64,000 nt of DNA, taken from the NCBI GenBank assembly GCA_963513935.1, contig OY740770.1:85409267-85473266 (forward strand). Direction: 5' to 3'. Position 1 is the stretch's first letter. Every line of letters begins with the position of its first letter. The notes under the pieces were generated by a model. The model was not told the origin of the DNA, searched no databases, and worked only from the letters and a program-made list of their open reading frames with translations. The position numbers were made by a program, and so were the translations under genes. Below are positions 25,439 through 39,386 of the stretch, in pieces. The DNA is from Aphrophora alni (lineage: Eukaryota > Arthropoda > Insecta > Hemiptera > Aphrophoridae).

Positions 25439-26692
25439 TTCTCTCCCATCCACCTCATTGTTAATTTTCCATTTTCAAATGTATTTTAAATTCTAGTCAA
25501 ACATCTCCTTCTCCATCTCGTAAAACCAAAATGTCTCTACACCATCCACGTACATACCATTTTATGAACTGCGTTTATGAAGAAATCGAGGACAAGATAT
25601 TAAACTAATGACATTATTTGTATCCAAATACCACTGCATATTACCTTTCATAACTATCAACACAAATTTGGGTAAAAGACGTAAACATAATTAAAAAGCA
25701 ATGATGTAAGTTCATGAAACAATTGGTAATAATATAACTTATTTGAAATTAATTTTCCAGTCATAAAAGAAATTCCGGTATTTAATTTATTTTCAAGGTA
25801 GTGAATTTCACACATTTATTAAACTAGTAAATATTTGATATTTAATAAACTAATAAAAAACATAAAACAACATAAATATCCATACTTTGACAATGACGTA
25901 AGAAAATAAATTCTCCTCAGATGTCCTATTTAACAACATATGCGCAGAAATAAATAAAATAAAATAATAAGCATTTAAAAATATTTAGTTATTTTGAAAC
26001 TTTGTAAAGTTCCACATTCTGACTTTAAAATCATCAATCGTACTTTTGAAATACTAACGTCTTGCGGTTGTTATGTATAAAATCAATTTTTATTTGTAAC
26101 ACAACGAACTGGAAAGCGACAATAATAGAACCTCCAATTGCACTCTTTTTGTTGCCAATAATACCGTGGGGTTCAAACGGATTAAATATCTTAATCCATG
26201 GTATAGTGAGATAATTAAAGAAAATAGTAATGGGTAGGGGAAGAATGACGAAATGGTTTATTCGTTACTTCGACAACTATGGTTTGAACCCTGTGGATGA
26301 ATCTGGAGAAGCGTATGTGAGTACGTCTTGATGAAAGTGGCGAGACGGGTCATTGGAGACCTCTGGTACAATGTAAAAATCAGCACGTCACTGGTGTTCC
26401 CTTCCGTTATACTCTGAAGTGACAACTAGTCATTAATTAAAAAGTGATAATCCTATGTGTACTTAGCAAAGGAGGACGTATGGATTAATAATATATGAAA
26501 AACCCAAATCACTTACGAAATATGAAAGTAGATTATAAATATTTAGTTCAGGTAACATAGACTCGCAATTTCGTTACGGAATGCTCCTTGATTAGATTGT
26601 CTGGTTTTGCCGATCAAAGATGAGTAAACAGTTGAGGCGGGGATGGTATGAAGATACTTGACCGTTAACACTGTGTGTGGACGGGTTTGTGT

Positions 26693-26713
26693 TTATGTGT
26701 GTGTGTGTGTGTT
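26693..26713. repeat. (TG)n microsatellite
   Basis: Short TG dinucleotide run inside a slightly more GC-rich stretch. Confidence 0.85.
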
Positions 26714-29700
26714 TAACCCTCTGGCGTGGTCGTAAAAAGCTAGTAAGTTTGATTGGGGTCCCTGACGTGGTGTTAGTTCTTCTGCAAACCTGTCTTGAAG
26801 TCCCTAACTCAGTTGAAATACTCGATATACCTTTTACACTTAAGTAACGGATCAAGGACAAACTACTCGTAGAATAGTCAGATAATAAAAATGCTCAGCG
26901 GTAAAACCATCTTCCCTTAACAGTAAAGAGTTCATATAATAGTGGCCAAAAATTCTGGAATGGTAGGCACTTACGTTTTATGGATACATATTAATAGCAA
27001 TGGTATTTATCGTTTAAATTTCGTGGTGGTATAAATATTGTTACTATAAGGGTGGTTTCAAATTGTTACTATGAGGGAGCCCATGAAATCTGTATTGAAT
27101 ACAAATGTTTTAAAAATGTGATTGCTTGTAAATATTCGAAAAATGTAAAAACACTATCAATTTAACTGATTATTGTGGTAGCGTATCCTATCCCCGGTGT
27201 GTTAGATATTTTAACTGTTCAAGGTTTAGAGAGATTCATTTTTTAAATCAATTGATTAAGTGTGTATCATCAGTAAAGAACTATTACTCTTAGAGATTAA
27301 GCCAACTAAGAAACTCACTATAATATAAAACGCGCCTATTACTGTACAACTTGGTTTGTTAATCTATCTTGGTGTTGAATACAGTAAATAATACAACTTT
27401 ATTTGCAATTTCGATCTTCCAGCTGTTTACCACGGGTTGTAATATAGAGCAATAGAAACGGCTTCACTGCAACCCTCATAAAATATAAGTCAGAGGTATG
27501 TTCTCTTCAATATTTCTACAAAATATACTGTAAATTCCAGGCATAGTAGTACTTTATAGTAGCTATGGATTTCCTACAACTATATAATAATCTAATACAC
27601 AGTAATATATACAATGTATTCTATTTACCAAATTTTAATTGCACTAGGTCATAGGCTACTAGTCAGAATTTTATTTTCACATTTGTTTCTATTCAAGTTA
27701 CATAATTATACATTCTACGTTAAGTAGAATTAGGAAAAATCTTTGGGCATAAGACGTGAAAATAGTGTCTCCTAAACGTATGTACGAAAATATGAATAAT
27801 CATCATAAACTTATGTATAATAGTATATTCAGTAAAATAATAAATACAATGATACCATAAAACTCTAGTCAAACAATATACATCTGTTCTTACAACTTGA
27901 TACAATCATTCATTCACACCTTTTTCATTCACAAATACAAAATACGTTAAATTATTTTTAAACTGCTTTGAAATGTTATAACATAAAATACGTAAGATTT
28001 GCCATCATTATCTTGTACATGAAAGTGATTTATTTAATAAAAAATATATTTACACCCGTAATTTTCACTTTATATTTATATCAAAGGTTAAAAGAGATGA
28101 GATAATAATGAATTTATGGAATTTTATAAACTATCCGGTGAGAAGCAACACAGTGAGGAAGTAATATATCAACGCTTTGGAATTGTAAAGATGTGGTAAT
28201 AAAGGTGAACGTATAAAATGAAAATGAATAAACATTTCCTTATAGGATAACAAAATATTTTTACAAATTTTATTTTCATCGTACAATGAAATAATATCAA
28301 ATAATTGTGACAGGAATATTGGTAAGAAGAAAGAAATCAATTAGCGTAAAGCAGTGTAGAACGCTTAATAATTAACTTGATATAATTGAATTACAAGTAT
28401 TTATACCCTTAACATTTCTACCATTCTCCTACAAAACGAAACCTCCTACAAACAAGCCTGTAGCTAAAAGTAATATTTTATTTTAAAAGGAGAAGGGATA
28501 TAAATATTGTTTTAATGTTTCTGATTCTCTATTTTTTTATTTTATTTTTTTAGATATGTTCAAATTGATGTCTTAATTCACTGATGTAAAATTAAAAAAA
28601 CTCATTGTTTAAAATTAATATGCTAGTCTTAGGACAGACCTAAAACTATTGCACGTAAAATGAAATAAATTATTATTATTATTTATGACTTATGAATAAG
28701 TATCATGTAATCGGTTTCTTGTAGTAATATTTGGCTTTAGTAGAATATATATTCAGAATTTATTAAATTAATTACTGTTGGGGCTATGTATGTAAATAGT
28801 TTATTTTATTAGTATTTTATTTTTAAGTCAAAACAATGGAAGTAAAACAACACTAACACTGGTGTGTGAAGGGCCACCCCACACCCTATAATTGCGAAAT
28901 CCTTCAATCAATGTTTTGTATGTGAACACAGATTTTAACACACAGATCGGCAATTGTGCTCATTAACTAACTGTAATTACAAATTTCCCTAACAATTAAT
29001 TGTGTCTTAGGTGTAAATAGGTGTGGTATTCTTTTTTCTGTATTGCCCTACTTCGAATGTTCTTACACATTATTTTGTATGACATACGTTATATATAGAT
29101 CTCTATTTTTTATTATTTTCTATCAATACATTTAATACAATAAATGAAAATAATTATGAAATTTATTTCTTACGAATTTTGCTGGGATATCTTGAAAGTT
29201 CTACTATTATTTTACATGAAACCAGCTAATAGTTTAATACTCAAACAGCCTCTGACTCTTTCTTTCTTCTCTCAACAATCATAATGTGCATGCGTAAAGA
29301 TTTAGGTATTCGTGCATTATCCGAACATGACCATAAATTTTGTAAAATTTACGCGATGGTTATCCGGATTAAAGAAAGTTAGGCTAGGTTAAATGGTTTT
29401 ATTTTAAACAATTAATAAATTTGTTAAACAACACTGCGTCATTTATAAATACTAATTAATCCATGTATAGACCCAAAAATAAGTATGTTTGTGTATGTCT
29501 TTCTTCTTGATACTCTTCAAGTCAAATTAAGACCTAATTTGCCACGGCTTACCTTCAGTTCAGTACATACAATTAAAGTTGTTTAGAAGTTCCAAATTGT
29601 GCTGCAATTGTCATTCTGTTTTCTTATTCACAAAACCAGTTTTACGACTACTTATCAGTTATATCAACTCTCAATCAAAATCTAAAAGCAACAATAAATC

Positions 29701-32700
29701 CCGTTTGTATAAATAATGACTAATAAAACCAGTTCGACTTATAAAAAATAGTCACAATTGTCTATATAATATCCAGAATATAAGAATAGATAAACAAAAT
29801 ATGTTTAACGAACGTGTTCTTTATTGTAACAAAAACCATTCATAATATTTAATTTAATATAATATTAAATATTAATAAGCCTTAAATCCTTATATAAAAA
29901 AAAAGTATCTTAATAAACAAATGATTTTTTTACTTTTTTCGGATTGCCAAATTTTTATTTTAAAGATTCAACACTAATTGTTGTATATTACAGATGTCTG
30001 CGTAGTTGACTTGTAAACTGACGCCTATATTTAACTTGATATGTAAATCAGGAATAAATCGATGGACAATTATTTTAAAAGATTCAGTTATCTCAATGAA
30101 TAGGAATAACAATTTCTTTATTTTATTTACATGTAAAGAAATTTTACTAAAGGATAGTACCTCACTATTGCATTTTTACTTTGACTTGAGGAGAAAAGTA
30201 ATAAAAAAAATTGAACATGATGATTTTAAAGTATATTTCTTTAAAAATGTTCTTGTGCGTGGAAAAAGGGAGTAGGTACAAAAATACAAAGTACATAAAA
30301 CTAGTTGCCTAATGAAAAATATTTGTGATTCTTAATTGTTTTGATTATTTTCTTTAAACACAAATCATGATTTGTGAAGATTCCGATATTTCCGTTGAGA
30401 GTGTATGTAAATTAGAGAAAAATTTTGTAATGATACGAAATTTCACAGTTATACGTATTATAAAAGGATAAAACCTCATCTCATAAATCTGAAATTGCAA
30501 ATAATCATTATCCTTACCTTTTGTTCCATTAACATGAAATAATTCTAGTATAATGACATCTTTTTTTTTTCTTTTTAGTTTATCTCTTGTTATGAAATGT
30601 ACTAAAATTATATGTTAGAAATAATGAAATAAATCCTTGAACTTTACTATCCTTTCAGACTTTTAAATGTAGGTTCTTCAAATAAAAATATATATGAAAA
30701 AAGCGATGTATAGTAGAAATGTATGTTGTTTTCTTTTTGTTTTATTGGGATATCGTACAGATATTTCTTTAAAAAATTGTATATTTTTTTATTTAGTTTA
30801 GATTTTAAATGGTTGAAGGACAGCTTGTGATAAAATAAGTTCCTAAACATTGATGTATTATAAAGTATAAATTACATTTAATTTATCGTAGAAGTGTGAA
30901 ATAAATAATTACCAGTTGTGAAATATTGTTTACGCAAGAATATATTGCCAAAAACGTAACATTAATAGAATTCTGGTGTATTTCTTGTTTAGTGCATGAG
31001 CCAGTATACGTGAATTATTAATAACTTTATAGAGTAGCAAACAAAGATATTTTAAATATTTTTTGTTATAAATAAATCTACATAAAGCGACACTTGACAG
31101 CTCATTCCCCATGCCAGTATGGATAATGACTGATAGTGTTTCTGACTAGGCCCTTATCGGATTTAAATTTACACATTTCCAAGTGCATAGACTTTTTTAC
31201 CTGTTTTTTTATTTTTTCGTCGTTAACTATTCATTGTCACTATCATAGTTGTCCATATTTGCAAAAGGCTTGTATTTATATAACTTATCTCAGTGCGACC
31301 AAATAGTTGAACTCGTTTATGTATGTAGTGGTGAATAATTTATTTAATAACATTTACGATTTATTGATCATCGGTGTATTGAGAAAATATATGTAAATAT
31401 AACGAAATAACCTGACACAAATGTCGTCTAGGCATGTGAGCACGTTCATAAATACTGCACACCTTATTTTGAATATATTCCCATACGGGTAAAGGTGAAT
31501 AGTAAATCGTTGAACTTTGATTCCCGTAAAAGGTTAAAAAATAAATTGGGCTCATTTATGGCTCTAAAATTTAAATTAATTTTAATATAAAAAATAAAGT
31601 TAAAAATTATTTATAATTAAACTAGTCCTATAAATTTAATTGTATGTTAGTTTGTTTCAAAAAATATAATAAAACAACTAAGTTGCGGGTTGCGCAGTTC
31701 AATACATCAGTACTCTACGTTCAGAGATAATCTGATTTTCTAGAGAATGAAGAGAAAACTTTCAGAAGAAAATCCCTTCTATTCCACTCTTTGCTATCTT
31801 TTTTTTGCTTAGGAACGGAATAACAAAATAACATGCTCTTTTTATGCTTTGTTTTCCACGTAAAGATGTACAAGGTAAGGTAGGGGGAGGTAATTGTTAA
31901 ACTTTTCACAAAACCTACCAAAAGTCATCGCCAAGTTGTCTTCCTAACTTAAAATCATGACTTTTTTTCCAATTTATTTTAACATTTTCAGAGAGATATA
32001 GGGAAACTTTACTACTGTTGAACATACTAGAAAATTTGTTTTAAAATATATTAAAAATTAATAGCTTAATTAAACACATAACCAATATGCATAATTGAAT
32101 GTATTATGAATTCCTTAAATAAATTAATAGTGCTTTATGCGTTACCTTATTATAAACTAATACATTTAATAACTCTTATTTATGACATCTTTTTTAGTTA
32201 TAAAAACATCGTTAACTTCATTATTTATTCCCAAATGAATAGGTAACACTTTAAGATTTATTTTAAACGTTGTAAATTCCGCTAAAATACAGTAAAAACT
32301 TGTGTACAAGTATTTTGTTCGATTTGACAATAAGGAAGAGTGAAACACATTTCCCCCCAAATATTCCACCTAAAGGTACTGAATTGAGATGCGATAACTG
32401 TTATGTATATGTTTTTTTTGCACTGAATAATAGATACTAAGCGTAGATATACATTTAGTTGCAGTTATCACAAATACGCTTAATGTACCAACTGAAACTA
32501 GAACAAGGTAACTGAGTTTAGGTTTCCCAAATTTACAAATTTGCGCCTTATTATAAAATTATAGTAATTTATCTTAATAAACTGCCTGAGTTCAATAATG
32601 CTATAGTTTAAGAATGAGTTCAATTTGATTTGAATTTCAAAGGAATTCTCAATACTAAATAATGAAATCGTTTCAAATTCACCAGATGATTAATTGCCAA

Positions 32701-33670
32701 CTGAAACATGTTTTAACGGTTGTACTCAGCTCGTGTTCTCGTGTATTCATCGTGCCGTTGTTACTATCAATCGTTCTCTTTTATATTAAATAAAGTTTCT
32801 GATCATAATTTATTTTCCACCAGCGGCGAAAGAGTAATGATACACATGTAATTATTTTTACCTTCCACCTTCTCTGTAATCACCTTCACTTTTAACAGCA
32901 GTACACTTATATATTACCTTATAACAATTCCCTTACTACTTCATAACAATAATAAAATATTTTTGTTTAATTATTGATAATAATTCTAAATATACAAATT
33001 GTGTCACCGACTATCCAATTTCTCTAAGAAATCTCATCATAACTATTCCCTCAATGCTCTAAATTTGACTAAGTTGTTTTAAGTTAACATGTGATCATAA
33101 TTTTATTACACAATTTAAAATTTTTGTAAATATTCATATTTTTGTAAATACCTAAAGAATCAGCTAATAGTTTTCGTTAAAATAAATGTTTTTTTTTTTT
33201 TTAATAAATATTTGTTTATAACGAATTGAAATAGCAAATCATATAATAAGAATCTTGTATTATTATGTATTTTTATAAAGATACTTACGCCATGAGCAAA
33301 ACGTGCGTAATATGCAATTGTGTTAAATGACAGTTAATTTAAGCATTATATTTGTTAAGTGTGAATATATTATTTAAAAATGTAACACAAAAAGTAAGTC
33401 TGAAATAAAACTATATTCTAGCTATAGCATATAGGATATTTTCGAGACATTCTGCACACCAGTTCCTAATGTAAAGCTTAATTGAGTGATTTTAATAATA
33501 TAAAATGTGTAAACCAATATTTTTTTAATAATACTATGATAACTATACACACAAAACAGTCGGCTGCTACATTTAGGTCATAAGTGACATAACGTATGGT
33601 TTGCATAACAAATTGAGATATAAAATAAAGTATTATATAAGTAAATATTCAGCTTGACTTAATATTAGAT

Positions 33671-33909
33671 TGAATAAAACTCGAACATAAGATCTCACAA
33701 AAATTAGGTTTACTTATTCAAACGCATTTCAACAACAAAGTAGCCATCCTCAGTGTACATGCACTACTATAACTAAACTATAACTCAATTTATAGTCACA
33801 CTTTAGTTATTGTAGCTCATGTATCGCTGAGGATGACGACTTATTCGTTGAAACGTGTTTGATTGGGTAAACGAAAGTTTTGGGATATCTTGTGTTCGAG
33901 TTTTATTAA
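33671..33909. repeat. Compact palindrome with hammerhead-like arms
   Basis: The 239-bp segment is one long imperfect inverted repeat centred near 33789; the arms are about 80% identical and pair almost to the centre (CTATAA...TTATAG). Reading outward, each arm has CTGAGGATG, a short stem sequence, GAAA, a GTTTGA-like block and AATAAAACTCGAAC. CTGANGA followed by a small hairpin (ACGA...TCGT in the right arm) and GAAA is the hammerhead core order. It may be two Penelope-like termini joined in opposite orientation, or a small non-autonomous element. The outer arm recurs at 46455-46541. Confidence 0.75.
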
Positions 33910-35349
33910 TTCTTAGGTACTAGGTATTATTAAAAACCAATAAATATGGGAGAACGTGTACGTAATACACGAGGAAAGAAAATCTATTACCTGTTTTTTT
34001 CTAACAGTAAAACATTTTTTAAATTTAATATCGAACTAAATAGCACTTTTTGTTAAAGGATATTATTCTCATGTTAAAGAACGTTAGTGCCTCGGGTTTT
34101 AGTTCCTTAGTATCGAACTATAAATTCGTAAAACAGAGAAACCATATTATAATATCAAATGCATAAATTGTTTCAAGAAATGTACAAAGAACTCCAAATC
34201 TTCTTTTTACCTGAGAGAATTAAATTCTGAACAATTGTTAGGAACTACTCCAAAATTCTGAACACATAAAAAATTATAAAATATGTTGTCATAATAACGT
34301 CGTCCTTTAATAGAGTTTTAGTAACGATACAAGTTTGTCTCTTTAATATAATAATTTTAAATTTTCTTGTCATCGAAATAATATAATAACGAAACACTGA
34401 AAGGTGAAGGTGAGATATAAGGATGGAATTTTATGAATTAATTAGGAAATAGTGATTGGTTATATTATAATAGAAATCTAATCGTCTCATAAAAATAAAT
34501 TCTTGTAGGAAAGTGGTTTTTATTTCGTCTTTTTGGAGTAATTAAAGCTTTTATTTCAGGAAAAAGGAAAAGCCGAGATGAAAATATACCGTAATTAAGA
34601 AGCATTGAATGTCTTTCAACCTGTTAATGGATCTAGAAATTGCTTTTACACGAAAGTTGTAATTTACACTGGTAGTTTCCTGTTTATATTCTAGGTTTTA
34701 TTTTCGATAAAGATTGTTTCAAGCCATGAAAAATTTAAGGAAATAAAACATTACAATTAGGCGTAAAACTTTAGTAATTAAAAGATCTTTCTATGTTGAA
34801 AAGCGGAATGCCAAGAAATAATGTTTAAATATAATGAAACATCAACAATATCAATCATCGGTATTCAGTGTAGAAAAGTATATGTCATTTGTTGAACAAA
34901 CAAACATTTACAATACAGTTTAATTAATTGTATTAAATTCTGCTTTGTGTCTTAGGATGTGAGTAGCACTAAATTAACACGATAAACCACTGAAAGTTCT
35001 ATTTTAGATATCTGAAACTACATTCATCCACTAGTATTTTGCATCTTCGACTAAATTGTTTAGTCTAAATTTAAAAATTGTCATCGATTAAAATCCCTGA
35101 AACCTCTTTCTTGAAAATTTTTAAATAATAATTTAGTTAATTTAAATTAAACAAATAAGTCATATGTATATAGTTAAGGAAAACTGCTTTCACGCCACTC
35201 ACAATATTAAAAAAAATAGGTAACATATTATAAATATTATCTACAAATAAATGAATTTATTCTTTCCTATATTAGTATTTCGCATGTTAGGTATAAATAA
35301 CTTAAATATTTTAAGTTATGTTACTAAATTAATGTCGTTAACGTGTTGA

Positions 35350-35351
<2 letters not shown>

Positions 35352-35441
<90 letters not shown>
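35352..35441. repeat. (AT)n microsatellite, longest in the window
   Basis: Pure AT run of 90 bp. Confidence 0.95.
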
Positions 35442-35442
<1 letters not shown>

Positions 35443-36183
35443 CACTCAATTTTTTCTTTTGGAAAGACACAGTTCCCTACAAATTTGCATTAAATTCAAA
35501 CATTACAGATAATTATTATATAACTTTACTCGGGCAAAATAATCAAAAAAAAGTATTTAATTTATTAAATTGAAAAGAGGAAAATGAAAAATTTAGGTAC
35601 CTTGATTTGGCTAAAACCAATCTTAAAAATACTATCAATACACTTAAAAAATAATAACTCACTAAGTTTGTAAATATTATCTTAACCTAGGTGTTTGATC
35701 TTTAGGAAAATGGTAGATTCACCATGAAATATCAACATAATATTTAAAATTACGATTATGATTTTTGTTCTTGTTTGGCATCAGCTTCTAAAATGGAACA
35801 AAAATCAAAACGTTTCAAAATGAAGAGTACATTTAATGAATATATGGGAAAAATATACAATAACATTTTCTTAAAATGCGAATGATCGTTTGCATATTAG
35901 CAATAAATCGAATCAGTGTAAGTAAAATGTGATTTTGTTCGCATAAATTGCTATCTCTATTAGTTGAATCGTCCACTTCATATGAAATTACTTTACAAAA
36001 TTACTCTGAGATATTTGGTGTATACAAATGCCAATGAATTCTTCTTACTCAGAGAGAGAGAGATGAAGATAGTATTAACTATCTAGTAGTTATAGTCCGA
36101 ATGGTGGGAATATCTAAGCCACAAGATTTCCCATTACGTTCTGAAATAATAAATTGTTAACAACACGACTTCAACACTAGTTT

Positions 36184-36184
36184 A

Positions 36185-36231
<47 letters not shown>
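36184..36231. repeat. (TAA)n microsatellite
   Basis: About 16 uninterrupted TAA/ATA units. Confidence 0.95.
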
Positions 36232-36232
<1 letters not shown>

Positions 36233-37480
36233 TTAAAGTTATAGTATATGTGTGTTATAATAATATATAATGTGTGCAAATGTAAACTGATGATTATCAT
36301 TATGTACGCAGCATATAATATGTTTAACGAATATTCGGTTTTCATTTTAATTAAGTAGTAATTATAATATATCGCACAAATAGAAATTCTCTACGAAACT
36401 AATCATTTCAGATAAAATTCAAATATCAGTTAAACACAGATATAATTAGGTTTCATGATGTATTGGATTTTGGCAAGATATAACTAGGGTTGAAAAAAGT
36501 TGTGTAAAACTGATTTATTATTTTTGAACGCGAAACGATATACGTTGTACAAAAGTAGCGGTACATTGTGATTAAATACTGAGACGCTTCTTAGCCTTGA
36601 AATGATATCCATATCTATTGAAAACACATATTTAAAAATTAGAAAAAAATTATTCATAATTTACATTTTTTCATTTACTCTAGCCAAAAATAACGTTTCA
36701 ATTAAGTGCACAAATTTATGTATTTCGGTTAAAATTAATGCTCGTAACGTTTATCGTACATCGCGTATAATAAAAAAAACTAATGAAATGTAAGCGGTCA
36801 CAGTAACGTATATTACATATTGTATATATAACTATAGATATATATCAGATAAATAAAAATAAAAATGGATATATATATAAGAATATTATACATAAGTAAT
36901 ATAAAGAAATATGGATTTACTCCAAGGTTAATTTTTTTTTTTTGTAAAATAAACTGTTCAAGTAACTGACTAAACCTAATATATATATATATTTTTATTT
37001 CTCGATTTCAAAATAATCTGAATGCAAATCTATTATATAACCATGTACTAACCATTTCATCAAATTCGTGAAGCCGTCATTGGCTGAATAACTTATATAA
37101 TTTTGTTGACAAAGATTTTTAATCGGTTCGACAGTTAAAACTTCTACAGCGTAGCATACATACAGGCGAAACTCCAAAAGCTCGAGATAAAAAATGTTTT
37201 CAATTGAGCAATCATTCTCTTGGACACAATCCGAAATTCTTAAGATAGTCTGTCAATCAGACTTAACATTGTAACCTATTGTGACATAAACATGAAAGAT
37301 ACAAAAATAATCAAATCACAAGACAATCGGTACTTGTTTTCAATCCTTAGAATGATTGGAAGTTTGAAATACGCTATATTCAAATTCACGTTGCAAGAAT
37401 TTTTTTACCACGAGTTATTGCCAGATTAAGTAATAATATTTTTATAAATAAATTTATTCGATACAAATATATATAAATGA

Positions 37481-37695
37481 AAATATAAATAATAATAAAA
37501 GTTCATATAAACATATGTCCTATCTCGTTTCGTTTAGCGTCTGTCTGTCTGTATGTGTTTTTTACAAAATAATTCATAACTCCCTAACAGTTTGAGTTAC
37601 GGCGTTGAGATTCTGCACAAATGTTTATCTTATTGGCCGCTATCTTTGTGCAAAATATGAATAAAACATCTTTAACCGTTTCAAAATGGCGGCTA
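37481..37695. other. Possible older repeat flanking the DNA transposon
   Basis: Less AT-rich than its surroundings, with GTCTGTCTGTCTG and a CATAACTCCC/GAGTTACGGC block. A GAGTTACGGC-like segment also occurs, inverted, in the right flank near 39590. That suggests the flanks belong to one repeat family, but the match is short. Confidence 0.3.
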
Positions 37696-37746
37696 TTTTT
37701 TACGTTTGACCTATAATAACGTCGTTAAATAGGTAATAAATACATA
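37696..37746 (+). repeat. Left terminal inverted repeat of DNA transposon
   Basis: Pairs with 39334-39386 at about 90% identity; core ACGTTTGACCTATAATAACG. Confidence 0.8.
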
Positions 37747-37959
37747 CAGATTTTTAACATAAATTGTAGAAAATTTAATTCTGAGAAAATTGATGTAAGT
37801 AAAGTTAAAGATACAACAGAAATAACTTCGAAAAATCCAATTTTATTTAGATAATACATTACTAATTTTAAGAAAAATAAATTGGGTTGGGCCAACTGTA
37901 GGGCCTACCCACCTTTTTATAACACATGTTCAAAAATGAGGCCGTCATTATCAATACAT

Positions 37960-38971
37960 CTCGAAGCTCAATTGTGTACAGCTTTTGTTGCATTTCTTAA
38001 TTTTTCAGGACTTCTCTTTATCTGCTCAGCTGTATCCATAATACGGGCAACTAATTCTTCACGAGAATTAACTTTTTTTTGTAGACATTATCTTTCATCC
38101 ATCCCTAGAGGCAATAATCTAATGGAGATAGATCTGGTGATCTTGATGGCCAAGAGTGAGGCCCTCCACGACCAATCCGTTGTCCAGGAAATTTTTGATT
38201 TAAGTGAGTGGACACGGCACGTGAAAAGTGAGGAGGTGCTCCATCATGCTGGAAGTACAAATGTCGTCTAAGATGTAAAGGAACATCCTCTAGCAGCTGC
38301 GGCAACTCTTCTTGAAGGATATGCAGATATAATTCAGCATTTAGGCGTCCAGGTAATATGAATGGTCCAATCAGCCGATTGTACAAGAGGCCACACCAGA
38401 CATTGACGCTAAATCGGTATTGAAAGTTCCGTTCCACTACCTCATGAGGATTTTCGTCTGCCCATGAGTGTTCATTGTGCAAGTTGTTGACACCATCTCG
38501 AGTAAATTGCGCCTCATCCGTAAACAAAATACGCTTGTAGAGTTGTTGATTCCTATTCAAAAAGTAGCAAAACTGCAAGCGAAGCTTACCATCCCCTGGA
38601 TGTAGATGCTGAACCTTTTGTTGATGAAATGGATAAAAGTTGTTCTTATTAAGTGTCCTCCACACCATCGACTGTGAAACTCCTAGCCGCCTAGAAAGAC
38701 GTCGTGTACTTACTCCTGGACTGCATAAAACAGCATTAATAACAATAGCATCGTCATGTTGGACAGCACGTTCATAATTAGTACGAATACGAGGTAATGA
38801 TCCTGTTTCCCGAAGAGTACGGAAAGTTCCACTAATTGTTTTAGGATCTGGAATCTTCCTATTAGGGTAACGCAGTTCACATTCTAGTGCAGCAACTCTA
38901 GCATTACCATTAGAGACACCCAAAATGAAAACCATATCAGCGTATTCCTCTGTTGTAAATAAGTAAGGCAT
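37960..38971 (-). pseudogene. DDE transposase, near full length, broken at C-terminus
   Basis: The open frame runs from an ATG at 38971 to a TAG at 38105 (288 codons). Residues 1-60 look like the helix-turn-helix N-terminus common in insect transposases of this group, followed by a second HTH-like stretch (STRRLSRRLGVSQS, about 88-101). The catalytic aspartates are D152 (LFTDEAQF), D243 (FQHDGAPPHFS) and, by alignment with mariner, D285 (SPDLSPLDY). This leaves 41 residues between the second and third, a DD41D-type spacing. The stop falls where the family has the Trp of an LWG motif. In-frame family sequence (GWMKDNVY) continues after it. An 8-A run near 38080 then shifts the frame, and typical C-terminal sequence (REELVARIMD) continues to about 37960. 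One nonsense change plus one frameshift probably inactivate it. Confidence 0.88.
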
Positions 38972-39333
38972 TATTTCACAAACTAATCTAATTAAAACTC
39001 ACTGTAAACTTGTGTATCATTAGAACACTTCACAGAAACTAATATTCTTCTACGTATAACTTACATTTAAACACTACTAATAAACAGTTTAAACACATCA
39101 GAACAGAATACCATGATAGTTGATCAGCTGTTATGTTGCCAACTTAGGAAAAAAAAATTAGAAAAAATATTCTGCATTTTGGTGATTAGTAAACAGGAAT
39201 GAAACATGTTTGCTTCATTTTATAAATAGTTAATACTTATTTTTATTAAAAATGGTATTGTTATTTACAAATTTTAACAGTTATTACTGTTTTAAAATTT
39301 ATTTATTTATTTCATTATTATGAAACATTTTTT

Positions 39334-39386
39334 TATGTATTATTAACTATTTAACGACGTTATTTTAGGTCAAACGTAAAAAAAAA
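39334..39386 (-). repeat. Right terminal inverted repeat of DNA transposon
   Basis: Inverted partner of 37696-37746. Confidence 0.8.

Larger units (their letters stand above)
24336..33670. other. AT-rich non-coding DNA, no gene recognised
   Basis: No coding sequence could be supported. The frames present are short and compositionally ordinary for this DNA. One minus-strand frame of 89 codons at 26592-26861 crosses a TG microsatellite and has no recognisable motif. The stretch contains the CG/TG repeat at 24516, the TG repeat near 26693 and a diverged direct repeat at 25348. Confidence 0.6.
33910..37480. other. AT-rich non-coding DNA with microsatellites
   Basis: No gene recognised. The open frame at 35343-35573 is a translated AT microsatellite and that at 36157-36345 is a translated TAA repeat. 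Confidence 0.6.
37696..39386 (-). mobile_element. Tc1/mariner-superfamily DNA transposon, about 1.7 kb
   Basis: Bounded by inverted repeats of about 50 bp (37696-37746 and 39334-39386) that share TACGTTTGACCTA and AACGTCGTTAAATAG. It contains a single minus-strand transposase gene with about 360 bp upstream of the start. No unambiguous TA target duplication could be fixed because both outer ends are T/A runs. Confidence 0.8.

Noticed and set aside
26592..26861. 89-codon minus-strand frame in a less AT-rich patch, considered as a host exon
   Set aside because: Crosses a TG microsatellite (His-Thr repeat) and shows no domain or convincing splice context.
37882..38271. 129-codon plus-strand frame
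   Set aside because: Antisense of the transposase C-terminal half.
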